64,000 nt of DNA from positions 1-64,000 of the forward strand of contig CALCKW010000024.1 in NCBI GenBank assembly GCA_937965695.1. The letters are read 5' to 3'. Source of the stretch: an uncultured Granulosicoccaceae bacterium. GTDB lineage: Bacteria > Pseudomonadota > Gammaproteobacteria > CALCKW01. Below are positions 7,923-16,944 of this stretch, one piece after another; position 1 is the first letter of the stretch; the number at the start of each line of letters is the position of its first letter. The notes under the pieces were generated by a model. It saw only the letters and a list, made by a program, of their open reading frames with translations. It was not told the origin of the DNA and ran no database searches. Both the position numbers and the translations under genes were made by a program.

Positions 7923-8720
7923 TTACTGACCGGCGTCAATTTGCTCGAGTCTGCGTTGCGCTAGTAGCGATGCGGTTGACTCCGGAAACTTCTGCAGCAC
8001 GTTTTGCAATGTTGTTCGCGCGGCGTCGGTTTCGCCCTGCTCATCCAACACCAGCCCGAGCTTTAAATGCGCATCAGCAATTTTGGGGCTCTCTGGGCTA
8101 TGCTCAACAATTGCCTCAAATTGCGAGCGGGCTTCATCGAAGCGACGCTCCACGTAGTAAGTTTCTCCGAGCCAGTAACGCGAGTTGTGCACGAGCTCAC
8201 CCTCCGGGTAGGTAGTGAGCAGATTGCGAAAACCCGTTGAAGCAGCCGAGTAGCGGCCGTTAACCAAATCAATATACGCTTGGTCGTAGACTGATTTTTC
8301 ATTCGCAGGATCTGTAGCTGGACGATCAACCAAAGCAGATGCCTCGGGTGCATCAGCTTCTGCTTCAACAGCGGCGAGAGACTCGTTCAACTCTTCGTCC
8401 AACAAGCTGCCCAGTCTTTTTCCCTCGATGGCTAACAAACGACTGTCCGTATCAAGGTAGAGGTCACGGTTGCGTTTGCCCATGGCGGCCAATTCATTGC
8501 TCTGCAGTTCAATCTCGCCACGCAACTCACGCACTTCTTGTTGAAGGCCTTCGATACGTTGTAGCAGCTGGATCAAAACACGGTTGTCCAACATGCGCTC
8601 AAGGCGCTGCACGCGCGTCTCAATGGGCAAGCTCTTGGCCGCTTCGGCTATTTGCACACCCGACAATGCGAGAACTAATGTTGTCAGCAGTGCGACACGT
8701 GTACGTTTGAAGACAGCCAT
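7923..8720 (-). CDS. cpoB: Cell division coordinator CpoB (YbgF)
   Basis: Periplasmic partner of TolA that links outer-membrane constriction to septal peptidoglycan synthesis. The 265 residues begin with a signal peptide (cleavage near IAEAAKS), followed by an N-terminal trimerising coiled coil (VQRLERMLDNRVLIQLLQRI and onward), a linker, and C-terminal tetratricopeptide repeats starting at AYIDLVNGRYSAASTGFRNL and including LGETYYVERRFDEARSQFEA. An AAGGGG site precedes the start. It is the last gene of the tol-pal run, directly after pal. Confidence 0.95.
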   Translation of the reverse strand: MAVFKRTRVALLTTLVLALSGVQIAEAAKSLPIETRVQRLERMLDNRVLIQLLQRIEGLQQEVRELRGEIELQSNELAAMGKRNRDLYLDTDSRLLAIEGKRLGSLLDEELNESLAAVEAEADAPEASALVDRPATDPANEKSVYDQAYIDLVNGRYSAASTGFRNLLTTYPEGELVHNSRYWLGETYYVERRFDEARSQFEAIVEHSPESPKIADAHLKLGLVLDEQGETDAARTTLQNVLQKFPESTASLLAQRRLEQIDAGQ

Positions 8721-8738
8721 AATAATCCCCTTGTGGAC

Positions 8739-9353
8739 TTATTCGTAGACCAGCTCAACCCGACGGTTGCGTGCGTAGGCGTCTTCAGTCTGCCCCAGCA
8801 CGGCTGGTTGTTCTTCACCATAACTGATGGTGATTATTTGATTGTATGAAGCACCTTGCAGCATCATTAGGCGCTTAACCGCCTGTGCGCGACGCTCTGC
8901 AAGCGCTATGTTGTATTCTCGGGTACCGCGCTCATCAGCATGACCTTCTAGCCGCACCAAGGAATCGGGATAAGTCGCCAAATATCTGCCGTGATCTGTA
9001 ATAGTGTCAAGATATTGGTCACTCAGCGTATCGCGATCATACTCGAAATAAAAGACCCGTTGTGCCAATGGGCTACCAGGATCAAAAATAGCTTCTTTAT
9101 CAAAGAAAGTATCGGTACCAAAACTACGCCCAGCATCTTGCAATGAGTCTGTACCTGCAAGACCTTCGCCATTGAGCAGCGCTTGGTCTGTACCGAAGGT
9201 ATCCGTGCTGTCAATCGCACCGGCACCAGGAGCAGAACCCACGGGCACTTCACTGCCGGCTTCTGCCGCGCTCGGAATATCATCGATAGGCCGTCCAGCA
9301 CAACCGATCAACAATGCACTGCCGAAAACCAAGATCAGTGGATACTTTTTCAT
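8739..9353 (-). CDS. pal: Peptidoglycan-associated lipoprotein Pal
   Basis: Outer-membrane lipoprotein that binds peptidoglycan and TolB. The signal ends in the lipobox LLIGC. A linker of about 90 residues follows, and then the OmpA-like domain with FYFEYDRDTLSDQY, LEGHADERGTREYNIALAERRA and YGEEQPAVLG. The aspartate and arginine that hold meso-diaminopimelate in this family are in the HADERGT-R region. The start at 9353 is chosen over 9386 because it opens the lipoprotein signal and follows GGAG. It is 19 bp upstream of cpoB and about 90 bp after tolB. Confidence 0.97.
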   Translation of the reverse strand: MKKYPLILVFGSALLIGCAGRPIDDIPSAAEAGSEVPVGSAPGAGAIDSTDTFGTDQALLNGEGLAGTDSLQDAGRSFGTDTFFDKEAIFDPGSPLAQRVFYFEYDRDTLSDQYLDTITDHGRYLATYPDSLVRLEGHADERGTREYNIALAERRAQAVKRLMMLQGASYNQIITISYGEEQPAVLGQTEDAYARNRRVELVYE

Positions 9354-9443
9354 TGCTAAATTCTCCGTATTCCCACCAAATCTCACGGTAAATTCCGTGC
9401 GGCTGGCAGTTTCAAATAGATATTATGTATTCGCTTGCTTGCT

Positions 9444-10760
9444 CTAAGGCAGGTTAGGCGACCAGGCAGGCTCACGAACCTCCCCTTCAGACAACGGCAT
9501 ATGCAGCTTAATGGCACCATCGGTAGACACAGCGCCAAGTACACCACGACCTTCTTGTTCGGTCGCGTAAATAATCATTTCACCGTTGGGCGAAAAGCTA
9601 GGTGACTCGTCTAAACGACCACTAGTCAAAACGTCCAGAAGATTGTTTTTAAGGTCCATGACGGCAATACGAAAGTCCTTACCGACGCGATGCACCATCG
9701 TCATCAAACGACCATCAGGCGAAATATCAGCGCTGGCGTTATAGCTGCCTTCGTAGGTGACACGCTCAACTTTCCCACCCTCTGCAGGAATGCGATAAAT
9801 TTGCGGTGCGCCGGCGCGATCCGACGTGAAATAAATAGTTTCGCCGTCAGGAGACCAAGCGGGCTCTGTTTCTATCGCCAAGTTGCGGGTCAGTTGAAAA
9901 TTGCGCCCCGTCGCTACATCGATCAAATGCAAATCGGGGCTACCTTCACGAGACAAAGTAACCGCTATTTGCTTTCCATCAGGGGACCAAGCAGGCGCTC
10001 CGTTTATGCCCTCAAAAGAGGCCAGTACTCGGCGGCGTCCAGTAAAACGATCTTGAACATAAATAGCTGACCGCCGCGGGTTTTCGAAAGAGACATAGGC
10101 AATCATGTTTCCATCAGGCGACCATGCGGGCGACATCAGAGGTTGTTGCTGAGAAACTATTGTCTCCGAGCTCGCGCCATCTGAGTCTGCAACTTGAAGG
10201 TGAAAACGACGGTTGTCCAAACTCTCACGCTCGGTGACGGATACGTAAACCAAATGCGTATCGAACGCTCCTGGGTTACCCGTAATGGCCTCTATGACAG
10301 CGTCGGCTATCTTATGCGCGGAACGCCGCAGCTGGTTTTCACGGGGTTGATATTGGAACGCTGCGAGCGACTTTTGCTTGATCACATCCAGCAGCTCAAA
10401 CGTCACTCGGTAATCGAGCACGCTTGTTTGCTCAATGTTACCGACGACGATGTAGTCCTGGCCCAACACACGCCAGTTTTGATACTTCACGTCTGCTGCG
10501 CTACCGGGACTGGAGATTAAGTTAGCCCGATCGAGAATGTCGAATTTTCCAGAACGCTCCAGATCATCCGCGACAATTTGCGCTAAATCGAGATCGATCT
10601 CACCTTTTAACACTTTGAAAGGCACGATCGCGACCGGGAGACCGCCCCCGACACCTTTGGTGATTTCGACGCGTAAAACAGCCTGCGCGGAGCTAGTGCT
10701 CAACAACAAGCTAAGCACCACGACTAAACGGCTAATCAAAACTTTGATTCTATGACTCAT
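9444..10760 (-). CDS. tolB: Tol-Pal system protein TolB
   Basis: Periplasmic six-bladed beta-propeller that shuttles between Pal and TolA. A signal peptide (MSHRIKVLISRLVVVLSLLL, then SSAQA) leads into the N-terminal alpha/beta domain (ITKGVGGGLPVAIVPF). Propeller repeats follow with the hallmark PAWSPDGxxIA motif repeated at least four times. About 438 residues, normal for the family. The start at 10760 is preferred to 10838 because the upstream extension is not hydrophobic and precedes the signal peptide. The gap to tolA is about 130 bp, longer than the other gaps in the operon. Confidence 0.97.
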   Translation of the reverse strand: MSHRIKVLISRLVVVLSLLLSTSSAQAVLRVEITKGVGGGLPVAIVPFKVLKGEIDLDLAQIVADDLERSGKFDILDRANLISSPGSAADVKYQNWRVLGQDYIVVGNIEQTSVLDYRVTFELLDVIKQKSLAAFQYQPRENQLRRSAHKIADAVIEAITGNPGAFDTHLVYVSVTERESLDNRRFHLQVADSDGASSETIVSQQQPLMSPAWSPDGNMIAYVSFENPRRSAIYVQDRFTGRRRVLASFEGINGAPAWSPDGKQIAVTLSREGSPDLHLIDVATGRNFQLTRNLAIETEPAWSPDGETIYFTSDRAGAPQIYRIPAEGGKVERVTYEGSYNASADISPDGRLMTMVHRVGKDFRIAVMDLKNNLLDVLTSGRLDESPSFSPNGEMIIYATEQEGRGVLGAVSTDGAIKLHMPLSEGEVREPAWSPNLP

Positions 10761-10890
10761 GAATTTTACTTGATGGTCCCGACGCCCAGGTGGTCGTCCT
10801 TGATGGTCTATGTCCAAACTATAGCTTGTGACAGGCAACTACGACGTTCGTTTCCCTAAACAAAGGGATATGAAACAACACTTGAGTTGC

Positions 10891-12495
10891 TCACTGAGGC
10901 GCGAATACAAATTCTATTATCCTTTCAAACAACCTCGGATCAGGTACCGCAGGCAACGGAGATGACTTTAGAACCGCCCTCTCAACCGATCGCTCTAGCT
11001 CTGCGCCACCACCAGAACAGCTCACCACTTGCACATCGATAATCTCACCACCTGGAATCTGCCGGGCTCGGACAATACAGCTGACCTTATCTCTGCCTGC
11101 ACTCGGGTTGATCCAACGGCGTTCAACACGTTGCTGAATACTACGTATATATTGTGTCTTCTCTCGTTGCAGCTCTTTTAACTCTGCTTGGCGCTTGGCT
11201 GCCGCTGCTTTTTTTGCCGCTACTCGGGCAGCCTCTGCAGCGGCTTCAGCTGCTGCTTTCTCTTCGGCGATACGTTTGGCTTCTGCTTCTGCAGCAGCTT
11301 TTTCTTCTGCTATGCGTTTCGCCTCTGCCTCAGCAGCGGCTTTTTCTTCTGCAATCCGCTTGGCTTCGGCCTCCGCTGCCGCTTTTTCTTCTGCTACTCG
11401 CTTGGCTTCTTCTGCCGCAGCTTTTTCTTCTGCTACACGTTTTGCTTCGACTTCTGCAGCACGTTTTTCTTCGGCGATCCGCTCCGCTTCTTCTTTTGCG
11501 GCTTCTTTTGCGGCTTCTTCCTCCGCTAAGCGTCTAGCTTCTTCTTCAGCAGCCTTTTCTTCAGCTAATCGTTGGGCTTCTGCTGCTTGCTCCTCGGCTA
11601 ATCGCTGCTCTTCTGCAGCAGCCTTTTTCTCTGCCAGCAAACGCGCCGCTTCAGCAGCTTGTTCTTCTGCTAACCGTTGGGCTTCTTCTTCAGCGGCTTT
11701 CTTTTCAGCAGCGATACGCGCAGCCTCTTCAGCCGCCGCTTTCTCTTCGGCTAGGCGCTTGGCTTCAAGCGCGGCTTTTTCATCAGCCAAACGCTTAGCT
11801 TCTGCAGCTGCTTTAGCGTCAGCTATTTTCTTGGCTTCTGCTGCCGCCCGCTCCTGCTCGATGCGTTTCGCTTCAGCGGCAGCTAATAACTCAGCCTGCC
11901 GCTTGGCCTCCGCCGCAGCTTTTTCTTCCGCAAGACGTTTTGCCTCGGCTGCTTCCTCTTCGGCTATACGCTTAGCCTCTGCAGCAGCTTTTTCCTGAGC
12001 CAATCGTTCCGCTTCGGCCGCCGCGCGTTCGGCTGCCAATCGCTCTGCTTCTTCAGCAGCAGCTTTTTCTTCTGCAACTCTCTTGGCTTCCGCCGCAGCT
12101 TGCTCTTCTGCTAGGCGCTGAGCTTCTTCGGCAGCGAGCCGAGCAGCTTCAATGTCGGCTTTTTCTTTCGCTATTGCCGCCAAACGCGCTTGCTCAACTG
12201 CAACTCGCGCTTCTTCAGCTTCGCGGATAACGCGCTGTTCTTCAGCAACACGCTCGGCCTCAACACGGGCTATTTCATCAACCCTTGCCTGCTCAACTGC
12301 ACGCATCTCGGCGATCTCTTCCCGCACTTCTTGGGCGTTGACAGCCACGGCAGTAATCGGCGAAGGTTCACCCTGACTTTCTAGCTTGACCACTCGACCA
12401 CTGTCTATATTAAGCAGCAATACGACTGCAAAAAAGACATGCGCCAGCAATGAACCAATGAGCGCCAGGGGTTGTTTTAGGACCAGTTCTAGCAT
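10891..12495 (-). CDS. tolA: Tol-Pal system protein TolA, long form
   Basis: Inner-membrane anchored protein that spans the periplasm and uses proton-motive force relayed by TolQ-TolR. It has one N-terminal transmembrane helix (LALIGSLLAHVFFAVVLLLN), a very long Ala/Glu/Lys-rich helical domain (about residues 40-430) made of degenerate units such as EEKAAAEAKRLA, and the C-terminal globular domain (YIRSIQQRVERRWINPS to the end) with two cysteines in SCIV and SCSGG. At 534 residues it is well over the 421 of E. coli TolA, nearly all of it extra helix. The repetitive codons create long open frames on the other strand that are not genes. It starts 4 bp after the tolR stop. Confidence 0.96.
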   Translation of the reverse strand: MLELVLKQPLALIGSLLAHVFFAVVLLLNIDSGRVVKLESQGEPSPITAVAVNAQEVREEIAEMRAVEQARVDEIARVEAERVAEEQRVIREAEEARVAVEQARLAAIAKEKADIEAARLAAEEAQRLAEEQAAAEAKRVAEEKAAAEEAERLAAERAAAEAERLAQEKAAAEAKRIAEEEAAEAKRLAEEKAAAEAKRQAELLAAAEAKRIEQERAAAEAKKIADAKAAAEAKRLADEKAALEAKRLAEEKAAAEEAARIAAEKKAAEEEAQRLAEEQAAEAARLLAEKKAAAEEQRLAEEQAAEAQRLAEEKAAEEEARRLAEEEAAKEAAKEEAERIAEEKRAAEVEAKRVAEEKAAAEEAKRVAEEKAAAEAEAKRIAEEKAAAEAEAKRIAEEKAAAEAEAKRIAEEKAAAEAAAEAARVAAKKAAAAKRQAELKELQREKTQYIRSIQQRVERRWINPSAGRDKVSCIVRARQIPGGEIIDVQVVSCSGGGAELERSVERAVLKSSPLPAVPDPRLFERIIEFVFAPQ

Positions 12496-12498
12496 GGC

Positions 12499-12939
12499 TT
12501 AGCCTGGCGGCTCAGTCATTAAACCAATTTGCCCAGCACCGGCCGCTTGCAATATTGCCATTGCTTTTACCACTTCGCCGTACTCCACACCTTCGTCACC
12601 GGCAACAAGCACGCGTTTATTTGGTTCTTGTCGAAGAACAGCAGAGGCTAATTGAAAAGCAGCATCCCGCGCCAACGGTTCATCTCGGTTCTCACCAATA
12701 CTCAGATATAGCTGCCCATCGACAGTCACCGTCAATATCAGGGGCTCGTTGTCTTGGGTGGAATCGAGGGCTTCTGCTTCAGACTGGGGCAACTCAACAT
12801 CGACACCCGTTTTGAGCAAAGGCGCGGTGATCATGAAGATGACCAACAACACCAACATGACGTCGATGTAAGGCACCACGTTCATCTCCGCCACTTGGCG
12901 GCGTTTGCGATCGTTGCGTCGAAGATCCCCAACAACCAT
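12499..12939 (-). CDS. tolR: Biopolymer transporter TolR
   Basis: ExbD/TolR family protein of 146 residues. It has a short cytoplasmic N-terminus, one transmembrane helix with the proton-path aspartate (VVPYIDVMLVLLVIFMITAP), and a periplasmic domain with VELPQSEA and the C-terminal AILQAAGAGQIGLMTEP. Its ATG shares one base with the tolQ stop (TGATG), implying coupled translation. Confidence 0.97.
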   Translation of the reverse strand: MVVGDLRRNDRKRRQVAEMNVVPYIDVMLVLLVIFMITAPLLKTGVDVELPQSEAEALDSTQDNEPLILTVTVDGQLYLSIGENRDEPLARDAAFQLASAVLRQEPNKRVLVAGDEGVEYGEVVKAMAILQAAGAGQIGLMTEPPG

Positions 12940-13619
12940 CAGGCAGCATCCTTGACGCGACGGCTATGTAATTGGCGATTTAGCAGATTAGAAAACTCTT
13001 CGGCAAAGTTTTCATACCGGCTCAAAGTGCGGTCAATCTGGTTTGCAAATCGGTTATAAAAAATGACCGCAGGAATCGCCGCAAACAAACCGATAGCGGT
13101 TGCAATCAAAGCCTCAGCTATTCCTGGAGCAACCATTGCAAGAGTGGCCTGCTGGACGTTGCCTAAGGCTCTGAAGGAGTTCATGATTCCCCAAACCGTA
13201 CCGAACAAACCAATATAGGGACTGACTGAACCGACGGTGGCGAGAAAAGAGAGACTCTGCTCCAGTTCATCGGTTTCTCGCGAGAGCACCAGTCGCATCG
13301 AGCGACGCGAGCCTGCGAGAATAGCATCCGCGTCCGAGTTGCCACGAGACAAACGCCCGTATTCGCTAAACCCGGCTTCAAACAAACGCTCTAGTCCACG
13401 CAAGTTGCCGCGCTGCGGTTTGAGTCGTCGATAGATATCCGAAACATCACCGCCGGCCCAAAATACTTCTTCAAATTTGTTGGCCGCTCTCTTCGCTCTA
13501 CCCAACTGCGATAGCTTGGCAATGATGATGGCCCAAGAGATCAGCGAGGCGAGCAACAGCAAGACCATCACAGCTTGAACAATTGGACTGGCTTCTAAAA
13601 CCAGAGAGATCATGGACAT
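12939..13619 (-). CDS. tolQ: Tol-Pal system protein TolQ
   Basis: MotA/TolQ/ExbB proton channel subunit, about 226 residues with three transmembrane helices: VVQ-type first helix (PIVQAVMVLLLLASLISWAI), then the pair around VGSVSPYIGLFGTVWGIMNSF and IAEALIATAIGLFAAIPAV. The start at 13619 is taken because it follows the ybgC stop by one base and gives a TolQ-like N-terminus (MSMISLVLEASPIVQ). An ATG at 13646 would overlap ybgC. Confidence 0.96.
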   Translation of the reverse strand: MSMISLVLEASPIVQAVMVLLLLASLISWAIIIAKLSQLGRAKRAANKFEEVFWAGGDVSDIYRRLKPQRGNLRGLERLFEAGFSEYGRLSRGNSDADAILAGSRRSMRLVLSRETDELEQSLSFLATVGSVSPYIGLFGTVWGIMNSFRALGNVQQATLAMVAPGIAEALIATAIGLFAAIPAVIFYNRFANQIDRTLSRYENFAEEFSNLLNRQLHSRRVKDAA

Positions 13620-13620
13620 A

Positions 13621-14031
13621 TCAGCGTTCACGGTGCAAAGCCTCACTCACTTCAGTTGGTACGGGCACTGGTTTGCCACTGCCGCTATCAATGCAGGCAA
13701 TGCGCACTTGTCCAGTGCATAACGGTTTGTCCGAGCTTTCCCCAAGACGGAAAATTGGCTGCGAGAAAAGCAAACTGGCGCGTCTGTGTTCGATGATCGA
13801 CACACCCACCTGCAACTCGTCATCCAACCGTGCGGGAGCAATGTAATCAATCGCCGCCGAGCGAACAACAAACACCAAATGGCGTTCATTGACGAGATGG
13901 CTCTGATTAATCCCAGCACGACGAAGAAACTCCGTCCGCGCTCGCTCCATGAACCGTAGATAGTTGGCGTAGTACACAATGCCACCCGAATCGGTATCTT
14001 CGATGTACACGCGCACAGGCCAATAAAACAC
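13621..14031 (-). CDS. ybgC: Tol-Pal associated acyl-CoA thioesterase YbgC
   Basis: Hot-dog fold thioesterase of the 4HBT family, 136 residues. The active-site region YIEDTDSGGIVYYANYLRFMERART contains the catalytic aspartate of the family. It probably starts with GTG at 14031. It is the first gene of the tol run, overlapping or touching tolQ, and separated from ruvB by about 415 bp. Confidence 0.94.
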   Translation of the reverse strand: MFYWPVRVYIEDTDSGGIVYYANYLRFMERARTEFLRRAGINQSHLVNERHLVFVVRSAAIDYIAPARLDDELQVGVSIIEHRRASLLFSQPIFRLGESSDKPLCTGQVRIACIDSGSGKPVPVPTEVSEALHRER

Positions 14032-14446
14032 AGTTCTTACACACCCGACACTCTAACTGCTGCTAGTGTATCGTCAACGACACTAAATGTAACGGGGTGT
14101 CGAGAACTTTCGCCTATGTCGCGGATAAATCACGGGTTAAAGTTGTCGCTGATCCACCGAAATCAACGCAATTGTCGAGGGTTGTTCTTTAATTGACACC
14201 AAGTTATAACAGGCATTTGCGGAAAAGAAATTGGCTATTTTGTGTAAACGGATGCCACAACGAGCAGTGATGAACTTATTCAGTACGCAAGTGAAAAGAA
14301 ATAACCCCAGGCTTCAACAGCGCCAAAAGCCCTCGTGTCTAAACATTGACGAACCAGCCAGCAAAAAGAAAAACTATCGAGTGGCTAATTTGAGTAGCCA
14401 ATGGAAGGCGGCGCTAAATTGGATGTGGATTACGCAGCACGAGGAA
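14032..14446. other. 415-bp gap between ruvB and ybgC
   Basis: No gene or RNA family recognised. It must hold the promoter of the ybgC-tol-pal operon on the minus strand if that operon is not read through from ruvB. I could not pick a convincing -35/-10 pair. The overlapping plus-strand frames run into ruvB and show no protein-like composition. Confidence 0.5.
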
Positions 14447-15481
14447 TCAATCAGCGTTGGGCATACCCTGCAAATGCGCCGCTGCCGTATCTGGCGCCTT
14501 CAGTCCAAAACGTCGCCAAGCACCTTGAGTGGCCACCCGACCACGCGGTGTGCGCATCAACAAGCCCTGTTGTATTAAGTAAGGCTCAATAACATCTTCT
14601 ATTGTGCCAGGCTCCTCACCTATCGCAGCACCCAGGTTATCAACACCAACTGGGCCGCCATCAAATTTCTGCATAATCGCTAGTAAGAGACGCCTGTCCA
14701 TATTGTCCAAACCAAGGCTATCAACATCGAGCATATCCAATGCAGCGGCAGCGACTTTCTCAGAAATAACACCATCGGCACGGACTTCAGCGTAGTCACG
14801 TACACGTCTAAGCAAACGATTGGCAATACGCGGTGTACCACGTGATCGCCTCGCGATTTCAGTTGCTCCTTTGGGGTCAATGGTGACTCCGACCAAAGCT
14901 GACGAGCGATTAACGATTGCAGCGAGATCTTCTACGCCATAAAACTCGAGGCGCTGAACGATGCCAAAGCGGTCGCGCAAGGGAGACGTTAGCAAGCCCG
15001 CACGGGTTGTCGCACCGACAAGCGTAAAGGGCGGCAAGTCCAGCTTTATTGCGCGAGCAGCAGGCCCCTCACCGATGATGATATCGAGCTGACCATCTTC
15101 CATTGCCGGGTAGAGTATCTCTTCTACAGCTGGGCTGAGCCGATGGATTTCATCAATAAATAGCACATCATGCGATTCAAGATTGGTCAGTAACGCCGCC
15201 AAATCCCCCGCTTTTTCAAGTGCAGGGCCAGAAGTTTGCCGAAGGCTAACATGCAATTCATTGGCAACGATGTTTGCTAAGGTCGTCTTACCTAGACCAG
15301 GTGGGCCAAAAATTAGCAGGTGATCCAAGGCCTCTTGACGACGGCGGGCAGCGGTTATAAAAATTTCCATCTGCTCGGCGACAACGGGCTGACCGCGATA
15401 GTCTGCCAACAAACGAGGGCGCAGCGCCCTGTCTTGTGAGTCGTCTTGGCCACCGTCTAGTGCCACTAACCGCTCAGTCAC
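14447..15481 (-). CDS. ruvB: Holliday junction branch migration ATPase RuvB
   Basis: AAA+ motor of the RuvAB complex, 344 residues. The N-terminal [11 protein letters not shown] segment, Walker A GPPGLGKT at residues 59-66, Walker [10 protein letters not shown], sensor 1 LVGATTRAG with [11 protein letters not shown], sensor 2 [13 protein letters not shown] and the C-terminal winged helix ([17 protein letters not shown]) are all present. The usual upstream neighbour ruvA is not here; it lies about 16 kb away on the same strand at 31.3 kb. A LexA-like site sits just upstream. Confidence 0.98.
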   Translation of the reverse strand: MTERLVALDGGQDDSQDRALRPRLLADYRGQPVVAEQMEIFITAARRRQEALDHLLIFGPPGLGKTTLANIVANELHVSLRQTSGPALEKAGDLAALLTNLESHDVLFIDEIHRLSPAVEEILYPAMEDGQLDIIIGEGPAARAIKLDLPPFTLVGATTRAGLLTSPLRDRFGIVQRLEFYGVEDLAAIVNRSSALVGVTIDPKGATEIARRSRGTPRIANRLLRRVRDYAEVRADGVISEKVAAAALDMLDVDSLGLDNMDRRLLLAIMQKFDGGPVGVDNLGAAIGEEPGTIEDVIEPYLIQQGLLMRTPRGRVATQGAWRRFGLKAPDTAAAHLQGMPNAD

Positions 15482-15496
15482 TAACCGCCCCTTCTA

Positions 15497-15516
15497 TACT
15501 GTACATAGAGCTAGTA
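15497..15516 (-). promoter_or_regulatory. Degenerate LexA-like site upstream of ruvB
   Basis: TACTGTACATAGAGCTAGTA matches the E. coli consensus TACTGT-(AT)4-ACAGTA at 15 of 20 positions. One half (TACTGT) is intact and the other (CTAGTA) is degraded. It lies 16-35 bp before the ruvB ATG, as expected for an SOS operator. Weak alone, but it gains weight from the perfect box in front of ruvC. Confidence 0.4.
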
Positions 15517-15731
15517 TAAACCCAAAAACCACAGACGGGCGCTTTCATCGCGAGATTATTCTTGGCGACCTCAGCACACAGCGCGGGTCAAGGTGCACTA
15601 AGATCAGCGTCAGCAAAACCAACCTTAAGTATCGAGGATGCACTTGCGGGGAAAACCTGAGACGCTGCCATCGTCGTCGAAGGACAGCCGAACGGCGTAC
15701 AGACCTCAACAAACGCGCACGGAGAAGTTAA

Positions 15732-16100
15732 TTATGCCGCTTCAAATCGACCTTGTAGGTAGAGGATGATATCGGAGGACTCGTACATCCACTGCACGCT
15801 TTCTCCGTCTTCAATACGCAGACAAGGAGCCATTAACTGACCACCCTCGCTGAGCAACTCATCACGAAAGGGACCGGTTTGAGCATCTCGCAATTCAATA
15901 TTCAGCCCAAGACGAGCTATTTCTCGGCGAACCTTGACGCAAAAGGGACAAGCGTAAAACTGATAGAGAGATAATTTATTGCTTTCTTCATCGACTTTCT
16001 GTTGTGCCTCACTATCACGCACAATAGGTGTCGTGCGTGTCATCTGATCACCAAACACTATCAATCTCCCCAAGCCTTCACGGACCAATTTTAAAATCAC
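15732..16100 (-). CDS. Glutaredoxin / GST N-terminal domain protein
   Basis: A 122-residue thioredoxin-fold protein with a CPFC motif at residues 51-54 (LYQFYACPFCVKVRREIARLGL), then MAPCLRIEDGESVQWMYESSDIILYL, the glutathione-binding cis-proline and SSDI region of glutaredoxin-like GST N-terminal domains. The first 45 residues form an extension that may hold a membrane-facing or amphipathic helix. It probably starts with GTG at 16100, behind AAGGTG. Role unknown beyond glutathione-linked redox. It is the last gene before ruvB. Confidence 0.8.
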   Translation of the reverse strand: MILKLVREGLGRLIVFGDQMTRTTPIVRDSEAQQKVDEESNKLSLYQFYACPFCVKVRREIARLGLNIELRDAQTGPFRDELLSEGGQLMAPCLRIEDGESVQWMYESSDIILYLQGRFEAA

Positions 16101-16320
16101 GAATCACCTTTTTTCCATTCTCTTGCCACATCAAACAAGCACACCAAAAAACCGTGTCGCTTGCCCGCGTGGACCGGAAGGCATTCTAGATGAATTTGGA
16201 CCAATGCGCCATGCGACGGCGTGAAGAGAGTGACCACTGAGAATTGGAATAATTCCAGCGGAATCACAATTTTAGCGGTGAAGTATTTTACTGGCTCAAC
16301 GCAGCTCGTTCAGCGGCCGT

Positions 16321-16854
16321 TTAAATGGACAAGAACAGCGTGTGCTGGCGGACCGAGGATTCCGCAGAGCTAACAACGTGTTCAATCCCACCCGTGATGT
16401 CCACCGTAATGACTGATTCTGTTGCAGGGTCTGGTATTTCTAATGTAGCGAATTGGCTATCGAGCAAGTCTTCGGGCATAAAGTGCCCTCCTCTTTTGCT
16501 CATGCGCCCGCGAATCAATGCAGGGCTGCCATGCAAATGCACGTAAAGAACATTGCCGGCTTCGTTTAGCAGGCGCCGATACTCCTGTTTTAACGCCGAG
16601 CAGGCGACCACACATATTGCACCGCTCGCCGAATGATCATTCGCGTAGATTGCTACCGACTCAAGCCACGGCTGTCTGTCGCGATCAGTCAGAGCAATAC
16701 CCGCAGACATCCGTCTTATGTTTTCTGGAGAGTGCAGTTCATCGGCGTCTTTAAAATGGGCACTTAGTTTTTTGGCCAGTAGCGAAGCCACTCCAGATTT
16801 ACCGCAACCACTTACGCCCATGACAACAATGACTAAACCTCGGGAATCACTCAT
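16321..16854 (-). CDS. gntK: Gluconokinase
   Basis: Phosphorylates gluconate to 6-phosphogluconate. 177 residues, with P-loop GVSGCGKS at 13-20, then DADELHSPENIRRMSAGIALTDRDRQPWL, VACSALKQEYRRLL, and RGGHFMPEDLLDSQFATLE, all typical of the GntK family. It lies about 90 bp after an SDR gene on the same strand, at the end of the lactonase-hyi-SDR run, and supplies the last step of the predicted idonate/gluconate route. Confidence 0.93.
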   Translation of the reverse strand: MSDSRGLVIVVMGVSGCGKSGVASLLAKKLSAHFKDADELHSPENIRRMSAGIALTDRDRQPWLESVAIYANDHSASGAICVVACSALKQEYRRLLNEAGNVLYVHLHGSPALIRGRMSKRGGHFMPEDLLDSQFATLEIPDPATESVITVDITGGIEHVVSSAESSVRQHTLFLSI

Positions 16855-16944
16855 GCCTTGTGGAAAAAAGTAAAACGAGAATCACTGACGAGTAAGCTTG
16901 TATATTTTCTTGCGCTAGATGAAAACAGCCAAATTATATTCATA

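Noticed and set aside
11154..11998. Long plus-strand frames of 113-267 codons opposite tolA
   Set aside because: They are Ala/Ser/Leu/Phe-rich mirror images of the TolA repeat codons and have no start signal; the minus-strand TolA is certain.
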